Assembly (NCBI RefSeq): GCF_004792655.1
Contig: NZ_SRZC01000003.1
Span: 124,001-188,000 of the forward strand
Length of the DNA: 64,000 nt
Source of the DNA: Palleniella muris
Lineage (GTDB): Bacteria; Bacteroidota; Bacteroidia; Bacteroidales; Bacteroidaceae
Direction of reading: 5' to 3'
The notes under the pieces are model-generated. The model worked only from the letters and a program-made list of their open reading frames with translations, did no database searches and had not been told where the DNA came from. Position numbers and translations under genes: made by a program. This document shows positions 37,037 to 45,067 of the stretch, in pieces. Position 1 is the stretch's first letter. Each line of letters begins with the position of its first letter.

Positions 37037-37309
37037 TTATGCTAAAACTGCCAGTACATCAGACTGACGCATGATGAGATACTTCTCGCCCTCCAACTCA
37101 ACCTCTGTTCCGGCATACTTTCCGTAAAGCACATTGTCACCGGCTTTGAGAATCATCTCCTCATCCTTTGTGCCGTTTCCTACTGCGACAACAGTTCCCT
37201 GGATAGGTTTTTCCTTACTTGCTGTGTCAGGAATAATGATACCTCCGATTTTTTCTTCTGCCGCCATTGGTTGTACCAATACGCGGTCTGCTAATGGTTT
37301 AATTGTCAT
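37037..37309 (-). CDS. groES: Co-chaperonin GroES
   Basis: A 90-residue lid of the GroEL chamber. The start [35 protein letters not shown] at 37309 is the family N-terminus; the frame extends upstream without similarity. The mobile loop and [24 protein letters not shown] are typical. Only 28 bp separate it from the upstream AlkD-like gene, and I see no TAnnTTTG box or CIRCE-type inverted repeat there, so it may be read from further upstream. Confidence 0.96.
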   Translation of the reverse strand: MTIKPLADRVLVQPMAAEEKIGGIIIPDTASKEKPIQGTVVAVGNGTKDEEMILKAGDNVLYGKYAGTEVELEGEKYLIMRQSDVLAVLA

Positions 37310-37337
37310 AATTCTGTTATTTTTGATTTGTAATGTT

Positions 37338-37943
37338 CTACAGGATTGACTTACATAAAGCATGCCAATACGGGCTGTCTGCCAATTTGTCACACGTGTC
37401 AAGTTTCAGGAAGCAATTATAGGCAGCATGCCTGACAGATATTCCATCATCTTTCAATGCAAGACCAATTTGGTCCATCAGTTCTTCAAGTCCCCGTGCG
37501 TCAGGGATTTTCCCCTCGGAGAACAAGCGTGAAAGGATGTTGTAGCCGAGTATTTGGTACATGGCATCACCCTGTGCAATCAGTTTGTATGCCATTTCAG
37601 GAGCATACTCCACTTTCGAGAACAATAGTGTTGCCGCCATCTCCGCTATTTCCTGCGATTTTATGTCATCCACCCATACACCGGCGATGTCAGGAGTGAA
37701 CTCTTCTGCCGGCATAAGCAGGAGAGCCATAATCTTTGATTCACGGACATTGTCCTTCCACAACTCTAATGCTACATGGAAATCAGGCTCATAGTCTTTT
37801 GCCAAATCCTTGATGTGCATAAGTGACACACCCCAATTAATACGGTAGCTTGCACCACTGTTACGCATGTTCTCGGAAACCACACCGTCCATAAGCGAAC
37901 GAAAACGCGAACGAATATCCCTTGCTGTCTCGTGACTGTTCAT
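37338..37943 (-). CDS. AlkD-like HEAT-repeat protein
   Basis: A 201-residue, mostly helical protein resembling the DNA alkylation repair (AlkD/AlkC) superfamily: [53 protein letters not shown], followed by further helical pairs. AlkD glycosylases remove alkylated bases using a HEAT-like scaffold. I cannot confirm the catalytic residues by eye. It precedes groES on the same strand by 28 bp and lies downstream of repeat array C. Confidence 0.7.
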   Translation of the reverse strand: MNSHETARDIRSRFRSLMDGVVSENMRNSGASYRINWGVSLMHIKDLAKDYEPDFHVALELWKDNVRESKIMALLLMPAEEFTPDIAGVWVDDIKSQEIAEMAATLLFSKVEYAPEMAYKLIAQGDAMYQILGYNILSRLFSEGKIPDARGLEELMDQIGLALKDDGISVRHAAYNCFLKLDTCDKLADSPYWHALCKSIL

Positions 37944-37998
37944 AACTTATAATTTATTCATAACAACTTGAAAATCAAAGCATAATTCCACACTACAC

Positions 37999-38108
37999 AA
38001 AAGGTGGCACTTCACCCGCCAAAAGATAACCTTTTGGCATGCCAAAGGTAACACTTTGTACGATGAAAGGTAACCTTTTGCAAACCAGTTGCTGGCACTT
38101 CTGCAAAA
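37999..38108. repeat. 22-bp palindrome array C (4 units plus a degenerate fifth)
   Basis: Units start at 37999, 38021, 38043, 38065 and 38087, every step exactly 22 bp: AAAAGGTGGCACTT, AAAAGATAACCTTTT, CAAAGGTAACACTTT, GAAAGGTAACCTTTT and a decayed fifth (TGGCACTT in register with unit 1). Unit 4 contains the exact palindrome AAAGGT-A-ACCTTT. It lies between the M49 peptidase stop and the AlkD-like gene start. Confidence 0.87.
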
Positions 38109-38148
38109 CACAGAAAACACATTGCATGCGAATATGGTTTGCAATGTC

Positions 38149-40086
38149 TCATGCAGAGTATTCTTTTGAATAGCGCATCATCTGCTCTGAGTAAGATTCT
38201 GTATAGTTGGCAACTACGTCTGTGACATTTCCGTCTGCATCAACGACCTCTGTCAGTACCGGATTGATGAAGCCCTTGTATGGAGCTATCCCAAGTTTCT
38301 CGTAACGGTTCTTTATCTCCTTATGCGTCTTTTGATTAATTTTCACGCCATAAGTCTCAACGAGGTCACGTGCTGCGTCATGGTCACCTTCGCTTTTTAT
38401 GCGTTGCACCTCAGCAAGAAGCTCTCCAAAAAGCGTGCGGAGCGCAGGATAATCATTGATACGCATATACGTCTTTCCATTCACCTCGTACAATTCAACA
38501 CAAGGTTTTTGTGACGATTTTTCCTCACATGCACATTTTGCCTTTGCGTAAACCCAATTGGCAATAATGGCACGGTTACGCATGTGAGCCTCTTGGATGT
38601 CCTCGCCAATAGGAATGCGTACGCATTGTGTCAGCAGACCGTTAAGCATGTATGTGTAATACTGTGCTTTATAAGCCTCTTCATTTGGCAGCAGACTGAG
38701 CTCTACGAGTTTCGGGTCTGCCATATAATACAGCCCGAAAAGGTCTGCACGTGCTTCCTCGATTGTCGATGCATAGGATTTCAGCATGTCAAGCGAAACT
38801 CCCGATGCCATTTGTCCTGAACCATGACCAAGGCATTCATGCAAGTCTGTATGCAAATCGTCCGTTATATATCCGTACTTTCCGATGAGTTGCAGAGTAT
38901 CCGCATCATCAATGTATTCTTCCCTGAAGCCACTGTGCTTGGAAGCGTTATCGTAAGCAGCAGTGATGTTTGATATTGTGATTGACTTAGAGCCGTGCTT
39001 TGCCCTTATCCAATCGGCATTAGGAAGGTTTATGCCTATCGCTGTCGCCGGATATTCGTCACCGCCAAGCATGGCACAGCATACAACGTTTGCCGTAACA
39101 CCTGTGACAACAGGCTTCTTGAAACGGCTGTCAACAGGAGAATTGTCCTCAAACCACTGAGCATTTTCTGCCAGTATCTCTGTGCGATGTGTCGCTTCAA
39201 GGTCCTTATAGTGCACGATGCCTTCCCATGAACCTTTCAATCCGATTGGGTCGCCATAGACTTCTATGAAGCCATTGATGAAATCTACTCGCGGAGAGGT
39301 CTGCCCTACCCACTTTATGGAATACTCATCAAATTCCTTAAGGTCACCACTTTTGTAATAGGAGACCAGCGAGGCAATCACTTCCTTTTGGGATTCATCC
39401 TCTGCAAATTCTATTGCCTTCTCCAGCCAGAATACGATTTTCTCTATATATGCAGAGTATTTTCCACCTATTTTATATGTTTCTTCTGTTATGTCCGTGC
39501 CGTTTTTCACAAGACGTGAGTTCAGTCCGAAAGACGGTAGTTCATCCTTCGATGCCTCAGGATGGTTCTCTACCCATTCTTTCTTCTTGTTTTCGTAGAA
39601 TGAAACAGCTTCTTCTTGCGTGACACCGTTATAGAAATTGCATGCAGACGTTGCGACGAGGTCTTCCCCTTGGCGTTGGTTGACACGCTGTGGCATAACT
39701 TCCGAATCGAACATCACCGGAAGAAGCTCCGCTATAAGGTCATCCACAGTCTGCCCTTTATCCAAAGGAAGGTTCTCCTTAGGGCATGACATGACAGCCT
39801 GAATGAAATCCTGTTTCGTAAAATCCGGTAAGAATTTCTGACAGCTGTAGTGATGATGTATACCACTTGAGAACCATACTCGTTTCAGGTATTCAGAGTC
39901 AGGGAAACATATTTCAAGTATTTTCCTTATCTTCAGGTTGTAACTTCCATGTTGGTCGAAAGTTATGTCCCTACCCCATAATGTCGCCTGCGACAAGCAA
40001 TACACCAAACGCTTCTGACGAATGGTGAGTGTTTCAAAGTCTTTCAGTTTGTATCTTAATAGTTGAATATCAGCAAAACGTTCCAT
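38149..40086 (-). CDS. M49 (dipeptidyl peptidase III-like) metallopeptidase
   Basis: A peptidase of about 645 residues from MERFADIQLLRYKL at 40086; an upstream ATG at 40125 overlapping the AraC-type gene is also in frame. The M49 zinc motif HEXXGH appears as HECLGHGSGQ and the second zinc motif as EEARADLFGLYY. DPP III releases dipeptides from N-termini; bacterial members vary in specificity. No signal peptide is seen, so it should be cytoplasmic. Some databases mislabel this Bacteroidota family as dihydrofolate reductase; nothing in the sequence supports that. Confidence 0.88.
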   Translation of the reverse strand: MERFADIQLLRYKLKDFETLTIRQKRLVYCLSQATLWGRDITFDQHGSYNLKIRKILEICFPDSEYLKRVWFSSGIHHHYSCQKFLPDFTKQDFIQAVMSCPKENLPLDKGQTVDDLIAELLPVMFDSEVMPQRVNQRQGEDLVATSACNFYNGVTQEEAVSFYENKKKEWVENHPEASKDELPSFGLNSRLVKNGTDITEETYKIGGKYSAYIEKIVFWLEKAIEFAEDESQKEVIASLVSYYKSGDLKEFDEYSIKWVGQTSPRVDFINGFIEVYGDPIGLKGSWEGIVHYKDLEATHRTEILAENAQWFEDNSPVDSRFKKPVVTGVTANVVCCAMLGGDEYPATAIGINLPNADWIRAKHGSKSITISNITAAYDNASKHSGFREEYIDDADTLQLIGKYGYITDDLHTDLHECLGHGSGQMASGVSLDMLKSYASTIEEARADLFGLYYMADPKLVELSLLPNEEAYKAQYYTYMLNGLLTQCVRIPIGEDIQEAHMRNRAIIANWVYAKAKCACEEKSSQKPCVELYEVNGKTYMRINDYPALRTLFGELLAEVQRIKSEGDHDAARDLVETYGVKINQKTHKEIKNRYEKLGIAPYKGFINPVLTEVVDADGNVTDVVANYTESYSEQMMRYSKEYSA

Positions 40087-40121
40087 AATATGTAATAATA
40101 ATAATCCTTGTTTGTAAGATG

Positions 40122-40595
40122 TCATTCAAAAGCAATGCCGCCAAAAGGCGCAGTAGCCTTTAACTCTTCGCGCTGCTTCTCCTCCTCTTCGCGTTTCTTT
40201 TCCAATTCATTGGCAAGCCATTCCTTAGGCTTCATTCCAACAAACTTGTTGAAGGCATTGTAAAAACTTTGACGTGTGGAGAAACCGGCAGAGTAAGATA
40301 TGTCCTCCATGGTCAGAGTGCTGTGGGGCTCAAGCATGATTTGCTTTGCCTCATCCACACGCAGTTTGTTGACAAGTTCCGAAAAATTGCATCCGTAGTG
40401 CAGCCTTATCGCAGCACTTAGGTATCGCGTGTTGGTGCCAATATTCTTCGCCAGCTGCGCAGCCGTGAAATTGACATTTCTGTAGCGTCGCCCTGCAAAA
40501 ACATACTTCTGGACGCCGTTTTTTATTTCCATGAGTTTCTGACGGCTTATACGTGCGCTATACTGTTTCTCTTCCGGCACATCAAAATCAATCAT
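40122..40595 (-). CDS. AraC-type helix-turn-helix protein
   Basis: A 157-residue protein whose central part is an AraC-family DNA-binding domain: NFTAAQLAKNIGTNTRYLSAAIRLHYGCNFSELVNKLRVDEAKQIM, then MEDISYSAGFSTRQSFYNAFNKFVGMKPKEW. There is no recognisable sensory domain; the C-terminus is a charged Lys/Glu stretch. It ends next to the M49 peptidase start and is divergent from feoAB, so either could be its target. Its own promoter has a TAACTTTG box at 40649-40642 with CAAA-type -33 20 bp away. Confidence 0.87.
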   Translation of the reverse strand: MIDFDVPEEKQYSARISRQKLMEIKNGVQKYVFAGRRYRNVNFTAAQLAKNIGTNTRYLSAAIRLHYGCNFSELVNKLRVDEAKQIMLEPHSTLTMEDISYSAGFSTRQSFYNAFNKFVGMKPKEWLANELEKKREEEEKQREELKATAPFGGIAFE

Positions 40596-40751
40596 ATCCG
40601 CATAATATTAAACCAACCAATCAAATGTATTCATCTTTCTGCAAAGTTACAAATTTATCGCTATAACTCCAAATCTTCCCAAATTGATGTAAACATTTTT
40701 CACATTTCATACCTAATAGTTGGTATTTGTGGTTTGTGATGGTGGAAAACA

Positions 40752-40783
40752 TTTGATTATCTCATAAATAATAATTAATTTTG
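40752..40783 (+). promoter_or_regulatory. feoAB promoter
   Basis: TTTG at 40752-40755 and TAATTTTG at 40776-40783 with a 20-bp spacer; the start codon is at 40804. No Fur-type site was convincingly identified. Confidence 0.83.
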
Positions 40784-40803
40784 CATTCAAAATTATCAAG
40801 AAC

Positions 40804-43197
40804 ATGAGATTATCAGAGCTACATACAGGTGAAAAAGGAGTCATTGTGAAAGTGCTTGGCCATGGAGGTTTCCGCAAGCGTATTGTTGAGATGGGCTTCG
40901 TAACAGGAAAGGAAATCACAGTGTTGCTTAATGCTCCTTTGCAAGACCCTGTCAAATATCTCATTATGGGATATGAAGTTTCCATGCGCAGGGATGAGGC
41001 AGACATGATTGAGGTCGTCTCGTCACAGGACATACAGAAGGTGCAGAATCAGCAAGAGGTGCAAGACTTGCTGCTTGACTGTGGCAAAGAAGAAGCCATG
41101 TATGAAATGGCAAAGAAGAAACGCCACCATATAGACGTTGCACTTGTGGGAAATCCGAACTGTGGCAAGACTTCATTGTTCAACTATGTGTCAGGCGCGC
41201 ATGAGCGTGTCGGCAATTATTCCGGTGTGACCGTTGACGCCAAGGAAGGTATCGCTTATTTTGAGGACTATGAGTTCCACATCGTCGACTTGCCCGGAAC
41301 CTATTCCCTGTCAGCATATAGCCCGGAAGAACTCTATGTGAGAAAGCAGATTGTAAACCATACTCCTGATGTAATACTTAATGTTCTCGATGCATCAAAC
41401 CTTGAGAGAAACCTTTACCTTACGACACAACTGATTGATATGCACTTGCGTATGGTGTGCGCTCTCAACATGTTTGACGAGGCTGAGAAACGTGGCGACA
41501 GCATTGACCACAAAAGTTTGGGAAACCTTCTCGCAATACCTATGGTGCCGACTGTGTTCAAGACCGGCAGAGGTGTGCAAGAACTATTCCATACAATAAT
41601 TGAAATCTATGAAGGAAAGATAAAAGAGGGGCATATACATATCAATCATGGAAAATATATAGAAAAAGGTATCGAGGATGTGCGCGACTTGCTATATACG
41701 TATGAAGGTGTGAAGCGTCGCTACTCTACTCGTTTCGTGGCAATAAAACTCCTTGAAGGTGACAGCCAGATAGAAGAATATGCACGGACACTCCCTCATG
41801 CAGAAGAGATATTCACTGTAAGAGACAAGGCTGCCAAGGAGATAGAACAAGAACTGAAAACGGATGCAGAGACTGCCATAATGGACGCTAAGTATGGGTT
41901 TATCAATGGCGCACTGCAAGAAACGGAATATGGCATTGGGGCAAAACAGGACACATACGAGGTGACACACCTTATTGACCATGTCATCACGCACAAATAT
42001 CTTGGTTTCCCACTGTTCTTTGCCGTTATCTTCCTCATGTTTGAAGTGACATTCACCATTGGGCAATATCCTGCCGACTGGATTGAAGAGGCTGTGGCAT
42101 GGTTCGGAAACTATGTAAGTACATACATGCCGGATGGTCCGCTGAAGGACATGACCATAGATGGCATTATTGGTGGTGTTGGTTCTGTGATAGTCTTCCT
42201 ACCACAGATTCTCATCCTGTATACATTCATTTCGTTCATGGAAGACTCCGGTTATATGGCACGTGCTGCCTTCATCATGGACAAGCCTATGCACAAAATG
42301 GGATTGCATGGAAAATCGTTCATTCCTTTGATTATGGGATTTGGATGCAATGTCCCTGCAATAATGGCTACGCGCACGGTGGAGAGCAGGCGGTCGCGTC
42401 TGATAACCATGCTTATAATGCCATTCGTGTCATGTTCGGCGCGCCTGCCTATATATATAATGATTGTAGGAGCATTCTTTGCTGTCGAATATCAGGCTTT
42501 TATCCTTATCTGCATATATGCCACCGGTATATTGACTGCAGTCTTGGCAAGCCGTATACTCTCACGTTTTCTTGTAAAAGGGGAAGATACACCGTTTGTA
42601 ATGGAACTGCCACCGTATCGTTTCCCTACGGCAAAAGCAATCCTGCGCCATACATGGGAAAAAGGCAAGCAGTACCTGAAGAAGATGGGTGGCATCATTC
42701 TTGTGGCATCTATAATAGTATGGGCTCTCGGCTATTTCCCGCGGACACCTGAAGGCACTCCGTTGTCACAGCATCAGGAGCAGAGCTATATAGGCAGGAT
42801 AGGCAAAGCCATAGAACCTGTATTTTATGCACAAGGATTCAACTGGAAACTTGATGTGGGACTGGTTGCCGGTGTCGGTGCAAAAGAGATTGTCGCTTCC
42901 ACAATAGGAGTGCTGTATTCCGGAGACAGTTCGTTTGGTGACGACGAGGAAGTCGTTAGCGGAGATACAAAGTACAGTCTCCTTCGTCAAAAGATGGAAG
43001 CAGAGGGTATAACAGCATTGAGTGCAGTTGCCTTTCTGTTGTTTGTGCTGCTGTATTTCCCTTGTACGGCTGCCATAATCGCAATAAAAAACGAATCCGG
43101 CTCATGGTGGTGGGCAGTGTTTGCAATTATATATACCACTGCTGTGGCATGGATAGTTTCTGCCTTGGTATACCGGATTGGACTACTTATATTGTAA
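40804..43197 (+). CDS. feoB: Ferrous iron transporter, FeoA-FeoB fusion
   Basis: A 797-residue inner-membrane Fe(II) importer. Residues 1-75 are a FeoA domain (SH3-like: LSELHTGEKGVIVKVLGHGGFRKRIVEMGF). A GTPase domain follows with GNPNCGKTSLFNYVSG (G1), VDLPGTYSLSAYSPEE (G3) and LNMFDEA (G4 region). The C-terminal half holds membrane segments and the GATE motifs (MGFGCNVPAIMATRTVESRRSRL). FeoA is commonly fused to FeoB in Bacteroidales. The small Cys-rich partner gene follows 19 bp downstream. Confidence 0.95.
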   Translation: MRLSELHTGEKGVIVKVLGHGGFRKRIVEMGFVTGKEITVLLNAPLQDPVKYLIMGYEVSMRRDEADMIEVVSSQDIQKVQNQQEVQDLLLDCGKEEAMYEMAKKKRHHIDVALVGNPNCGKTSLFNYVSGAHERVGNYSGVTVDAKEGIAYFEDYEFHIVDLPGTYSLSAYSPEELYVRKQIVNHTPDVILNVLDASNLERNLYLTTQLIDMHLRMVCALNMFDEAEKRGDSIDHKSLGNLLAIPMVPTVFKTGRGVQELFHTIIEIYEGKIKEGHIHINHGKYIEKGIEDVRDLLYTYEGVKRRYSTRFVAIKLLEGDSQIEEYARTLPHAEEIFTVRDKAAKEIEQELKTDAETAIMDAKYGFINGALQETEYGIGAKQDTYEVTHLIDHVITHKYLGFPLFFAVIFLMFEVTFTIGQYPADWIEEAVAWFGNYVSTYMPDGPLKDMTIDGIIGGVGSVIVFLPQILILYTFISFMEDSGYMARAAFIMDKPMHKMGLHGKSFIPLIMGFGCNVPAIMATRTVESRRSRLITMLIMPFVSCSARLPIYIMIVGAFFAVEYQAFILICIYATGILTAVLASRILSRFLVKGEDTPFVMELPPYRFPTAKAILRHTWEKGKQYLKKMGGIILVASIIVWALGYFPRTPEGTPLSQHQEQSYIGRIGKAIEPVFYAQGFNWKLDVGLVAGVGAKEIVASTIGVLYSGDSSFGDDEEVVSGDTKYSLLRQKMEAEGITALSAVAFLLFVLLYFPCTAAIIAIKNESGSWWWAVFAIIYTTAVAWIVSALVYRIGLLIL

Positions 43198-43216
43198 GTG
43201 TATTTAACAAAAACGT

Positions 43217-43378
43217 ATGGAAATGATACAATATATTATCGTTGGTATTATAATTCTCCTTGCCATTATCTTTATGGCAAGGAGAATATATTCTTCTTTC
43301 AAGAACCCGACAGAATGCAATGGAGGATGTGCCGGTTGCAAGCTCTATGACCATTGCAACAAACAAAAGGTGGATTAA
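43217..43378 (+). CDS. FeoB-associated Cys-rich membrane protein
   Basis: A 53-residue protein. One membrane helix (IIVGIIILLAIIFMARRIY) is followed by a short cytoplasmic tail with four Cys (TECNGGCAGCKLYDHC). This pattern and the position directly after feoB identify the FeoB-associated Cys-rich family, thought to assist ferrous iron transport; the mechanism is not established. It is convergent with the phosphatase gene. Confidence 0.9.
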   Translation: MEMIQYIIVGIIILLAIIFMARRIYSSFKNPTECNGGCAGCKLYDHCNKQKVD

Positions 43379-43388
43379 TGAAATAGCC

Positions 43389-44042
43389 CTACTCCACCAT
43401 TGTTAGGATGTCAGCAGGGACTGCTGCAAAATTTTCTGCGCCATTGGCAAGTAAGAATTCTTTGTCACGAAATCCCCAAAGGACAGAGATGCAAGGTATT
43501 CTGGAGTTTTTTGCTGTCATAATGTCCACATCCGAATCTCCTATGTATATCGTGTCTTCAGCAGTGCAACCCAACTCTTTCATTGCGATATGCACCATGT
43601 CCGGAGCTGGCTTTCTCTGTACATTCGGACGTTCGCCAATGGCTATGGCAATTGTATCTTTGAAAAACTTTTCATGAAGTTCTGACACGCCTTCTTGTAT
43701 TTTATTGCTGACGACTGCCATTCGGAAACCTTTCTTATGCAACTCTTGCAACGTGTCCGCAATGCCCGGATAAAGGTCTGTATGGTCTTGGCAATGTATC
43801 ATGTAATACTCCTTGAACTTTGCAAAAACTTCTTCAAACCGAGGATTATCCTCACCATCGGGAACAGCACGGATTATCAGTGTTCTGACTCCATTGCCTA
43901 CAAACTGCCGGATTTCATCTATTGTTCTCTCAGGCATGTCGAAAGCCTGCAATGCGAAATTTGTTGCATCTGCCAAGTCTTCCAGTGTGTTCATGAGAGT
44001 CCCGTCAAGGTCCCATATAATATTGTTATACTTCATTTTCAA
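43389..44042 (-). CDS. HAD phosphatase, phosphoglycolate phosphatase-like
   Basis: A 217-residue haloacid dehalogenase-type phosphatase. Motif I is WDLDGTLMNT, motif II AVVSNK, the Lys motif is RKPAPDMVHIAMKELGC and motif IV is YIGDSDVDIMTAKNS. The cap insertion after motif I places it near Gph (2-phosphoglycolate phosphatase), but HAD substrates are hard to predict. It overlaps the upstream YicG-like gene by 4 bp, suggesting translational coupling. Confidence 0.87.
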   Translation of the reverse strand: MKMKYNNIIWDLDGTLMNTLEDLADATNFALQAFDMPERTIDEIRQFVGNGVRTLIIRAVPDGEDNPRFEEVFAKFKEYYMIHCQDHTDLYPGIADTLQELHKKGFRMAVVSNKIQEGVSELHEKFFKDTIAIAIGERPNVQRKPAPDMVHIAMKELGCTAEDTIYIGDSDVDIMTAKNSRIPCISVLWGFRDKEFLLANGAENFAAVPADILTMVE

Positions 44043-44650
44043 TCTTCATTTAATATTGGCAATTGCCAATGGTATGTTATTGCACCAACACGCATTACAA
44101 TTACAGAAACGGCACATGCTATCTGTGCTGTGATGGTTGACAGTCCTAACAGAAGTACTACAGTATAGACTATTCCACCGACAACACATGCGAGGGCATA
44201 TATATCCCTGCGGAAGATAAGCGGTTCCTCATTGATTAGAATATCACGAATAACACCTCCTGCTGCACCGGTCATTACACCCATTATGTTTGCCGTCCAG
44301 AAAGGGAAGCCGGCATCCATGGTTTTCTGGAATCCGACGACGGTGAACAGTGCCAAACCGATGGAATCGAAAAGAAACATTGTCGTTCCAATCTTGTTTA
44401 TGAACTTGTGAAACGGAATATAAAGGAGAATTGCGAAACCTGTGATGGCAAGATATACCCACTGTGTCATCCAGAACGGATTCATACCCAGCATAATATC
44501 TCTCAAAGTGCCACCACCACAGGCTGTTGCCATGCCAACGATAAATGCACCGAAGAGGTCGAAGTTCTTTTCCGATGCAAGACGTATTCCACTTATCGCA
44601 AAAGCGAAAGTTCCTATATAATCTATTATGCTGACAAATGTAAGTTCCAT
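44039..44650 (-). CDS. YicG/TRIC-like membrane protein
   Basis: About 203 residues from MELTFVSIIDYIGTFAFAISGIRLA at 44650; the frame continues upstream through the neighbouring gene, so longer starts are unlikely. Two similar halves each carry three membrane segments with Gly-rich kinks (AFIVGMATACGGGTLRDIMLG and ANIMGVMTGAAGGVIRDILINE), the pattern of the UPF0126/TRIC family, whose bacterial members are thought to be cation or small-molecule channels. Confidence 0.88.
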   Translation of the reverse strand: MELTFVSIIDYIGTFAFAISGIRLASEKNFDLFGAFIVGMATACGGGTLRDIMLGMNPFWMTQWVYLAITGFAILLYIPFHKFINKIGTTMFLFDSIGLALFTVVGFQKTMDAGFPFWTANIMGVMTGAAGGVIRDILINEEPLIFRRDIYALACVVGGIVYTVVLLLGLSTITAQIACAVSVIVMRVGAITYHWQLPILNED

Positions 44651-44669
44651 CATGATTGCCGTTGTGGAA

Positions 44670-45041
44670 TTATTCTTTATTGGAGTTTTCCCATTCTTCC
44701 CATTCACGCATAGCCTCTTGCCAATCAGTCTGTTCACCATTGTCAATAGCCTGTTCCACAGCCAATGCAGCATCATGTTCACGGTCTCTTTGACGCTTCG
44801 CCTTCATATCAGCGATGGTTGCATCATCAAGAATGCGGATAGCACCTCGTTGGATTGCAGCCTGCAGTTCATCATAACCAAACGCTTTTCCCGGTTCATT
44901 GAAATCAGAGATGTTGAACTCAAAATTTGTCCGCAACTGATGTCGTATGAGTTTCTGCTGGAAACGAGTTCCGGAACATTTCTTTTTAAGAAGCATTCCG
45001 ATGATGTCTATCTCGTGTTGAGAATATTTATTACGTCCCAT
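44670..45041 (-). CDS. Conserved hypothetical protein
   Basis: A 123-residue soluble, charged protein that I do not recognise. The N-terminal half (KYSQHEIDIIGMLLKKKCSGTRFQQKLIRHQL) is helical and basic, and the C-terminal half is acidic and Glu/Trp-rich (DWQEAMREWEEWENSNKE). It lies between the PIN-domain gene and the YicG-like gene on the same strand, so it is probably in their operon. No membrane segment, signal peptide or catalytic motif is visible. Confidence 0.72.
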   Translation of the reverse strand: MGRNKYSQHEIDIIGMLLKKKCSGTRFQQKLIRHQLRTNFEFNISDFNEPGKAFGYDELQAAIQRGAIRILDDATIADMKAKRQRDREHDAALAVEQAIDNGEQTDWQEAMREWEEWENSNKE

Positions 45042-45067
45042 ATTTATATTGTTAACGTTTATTTCTG

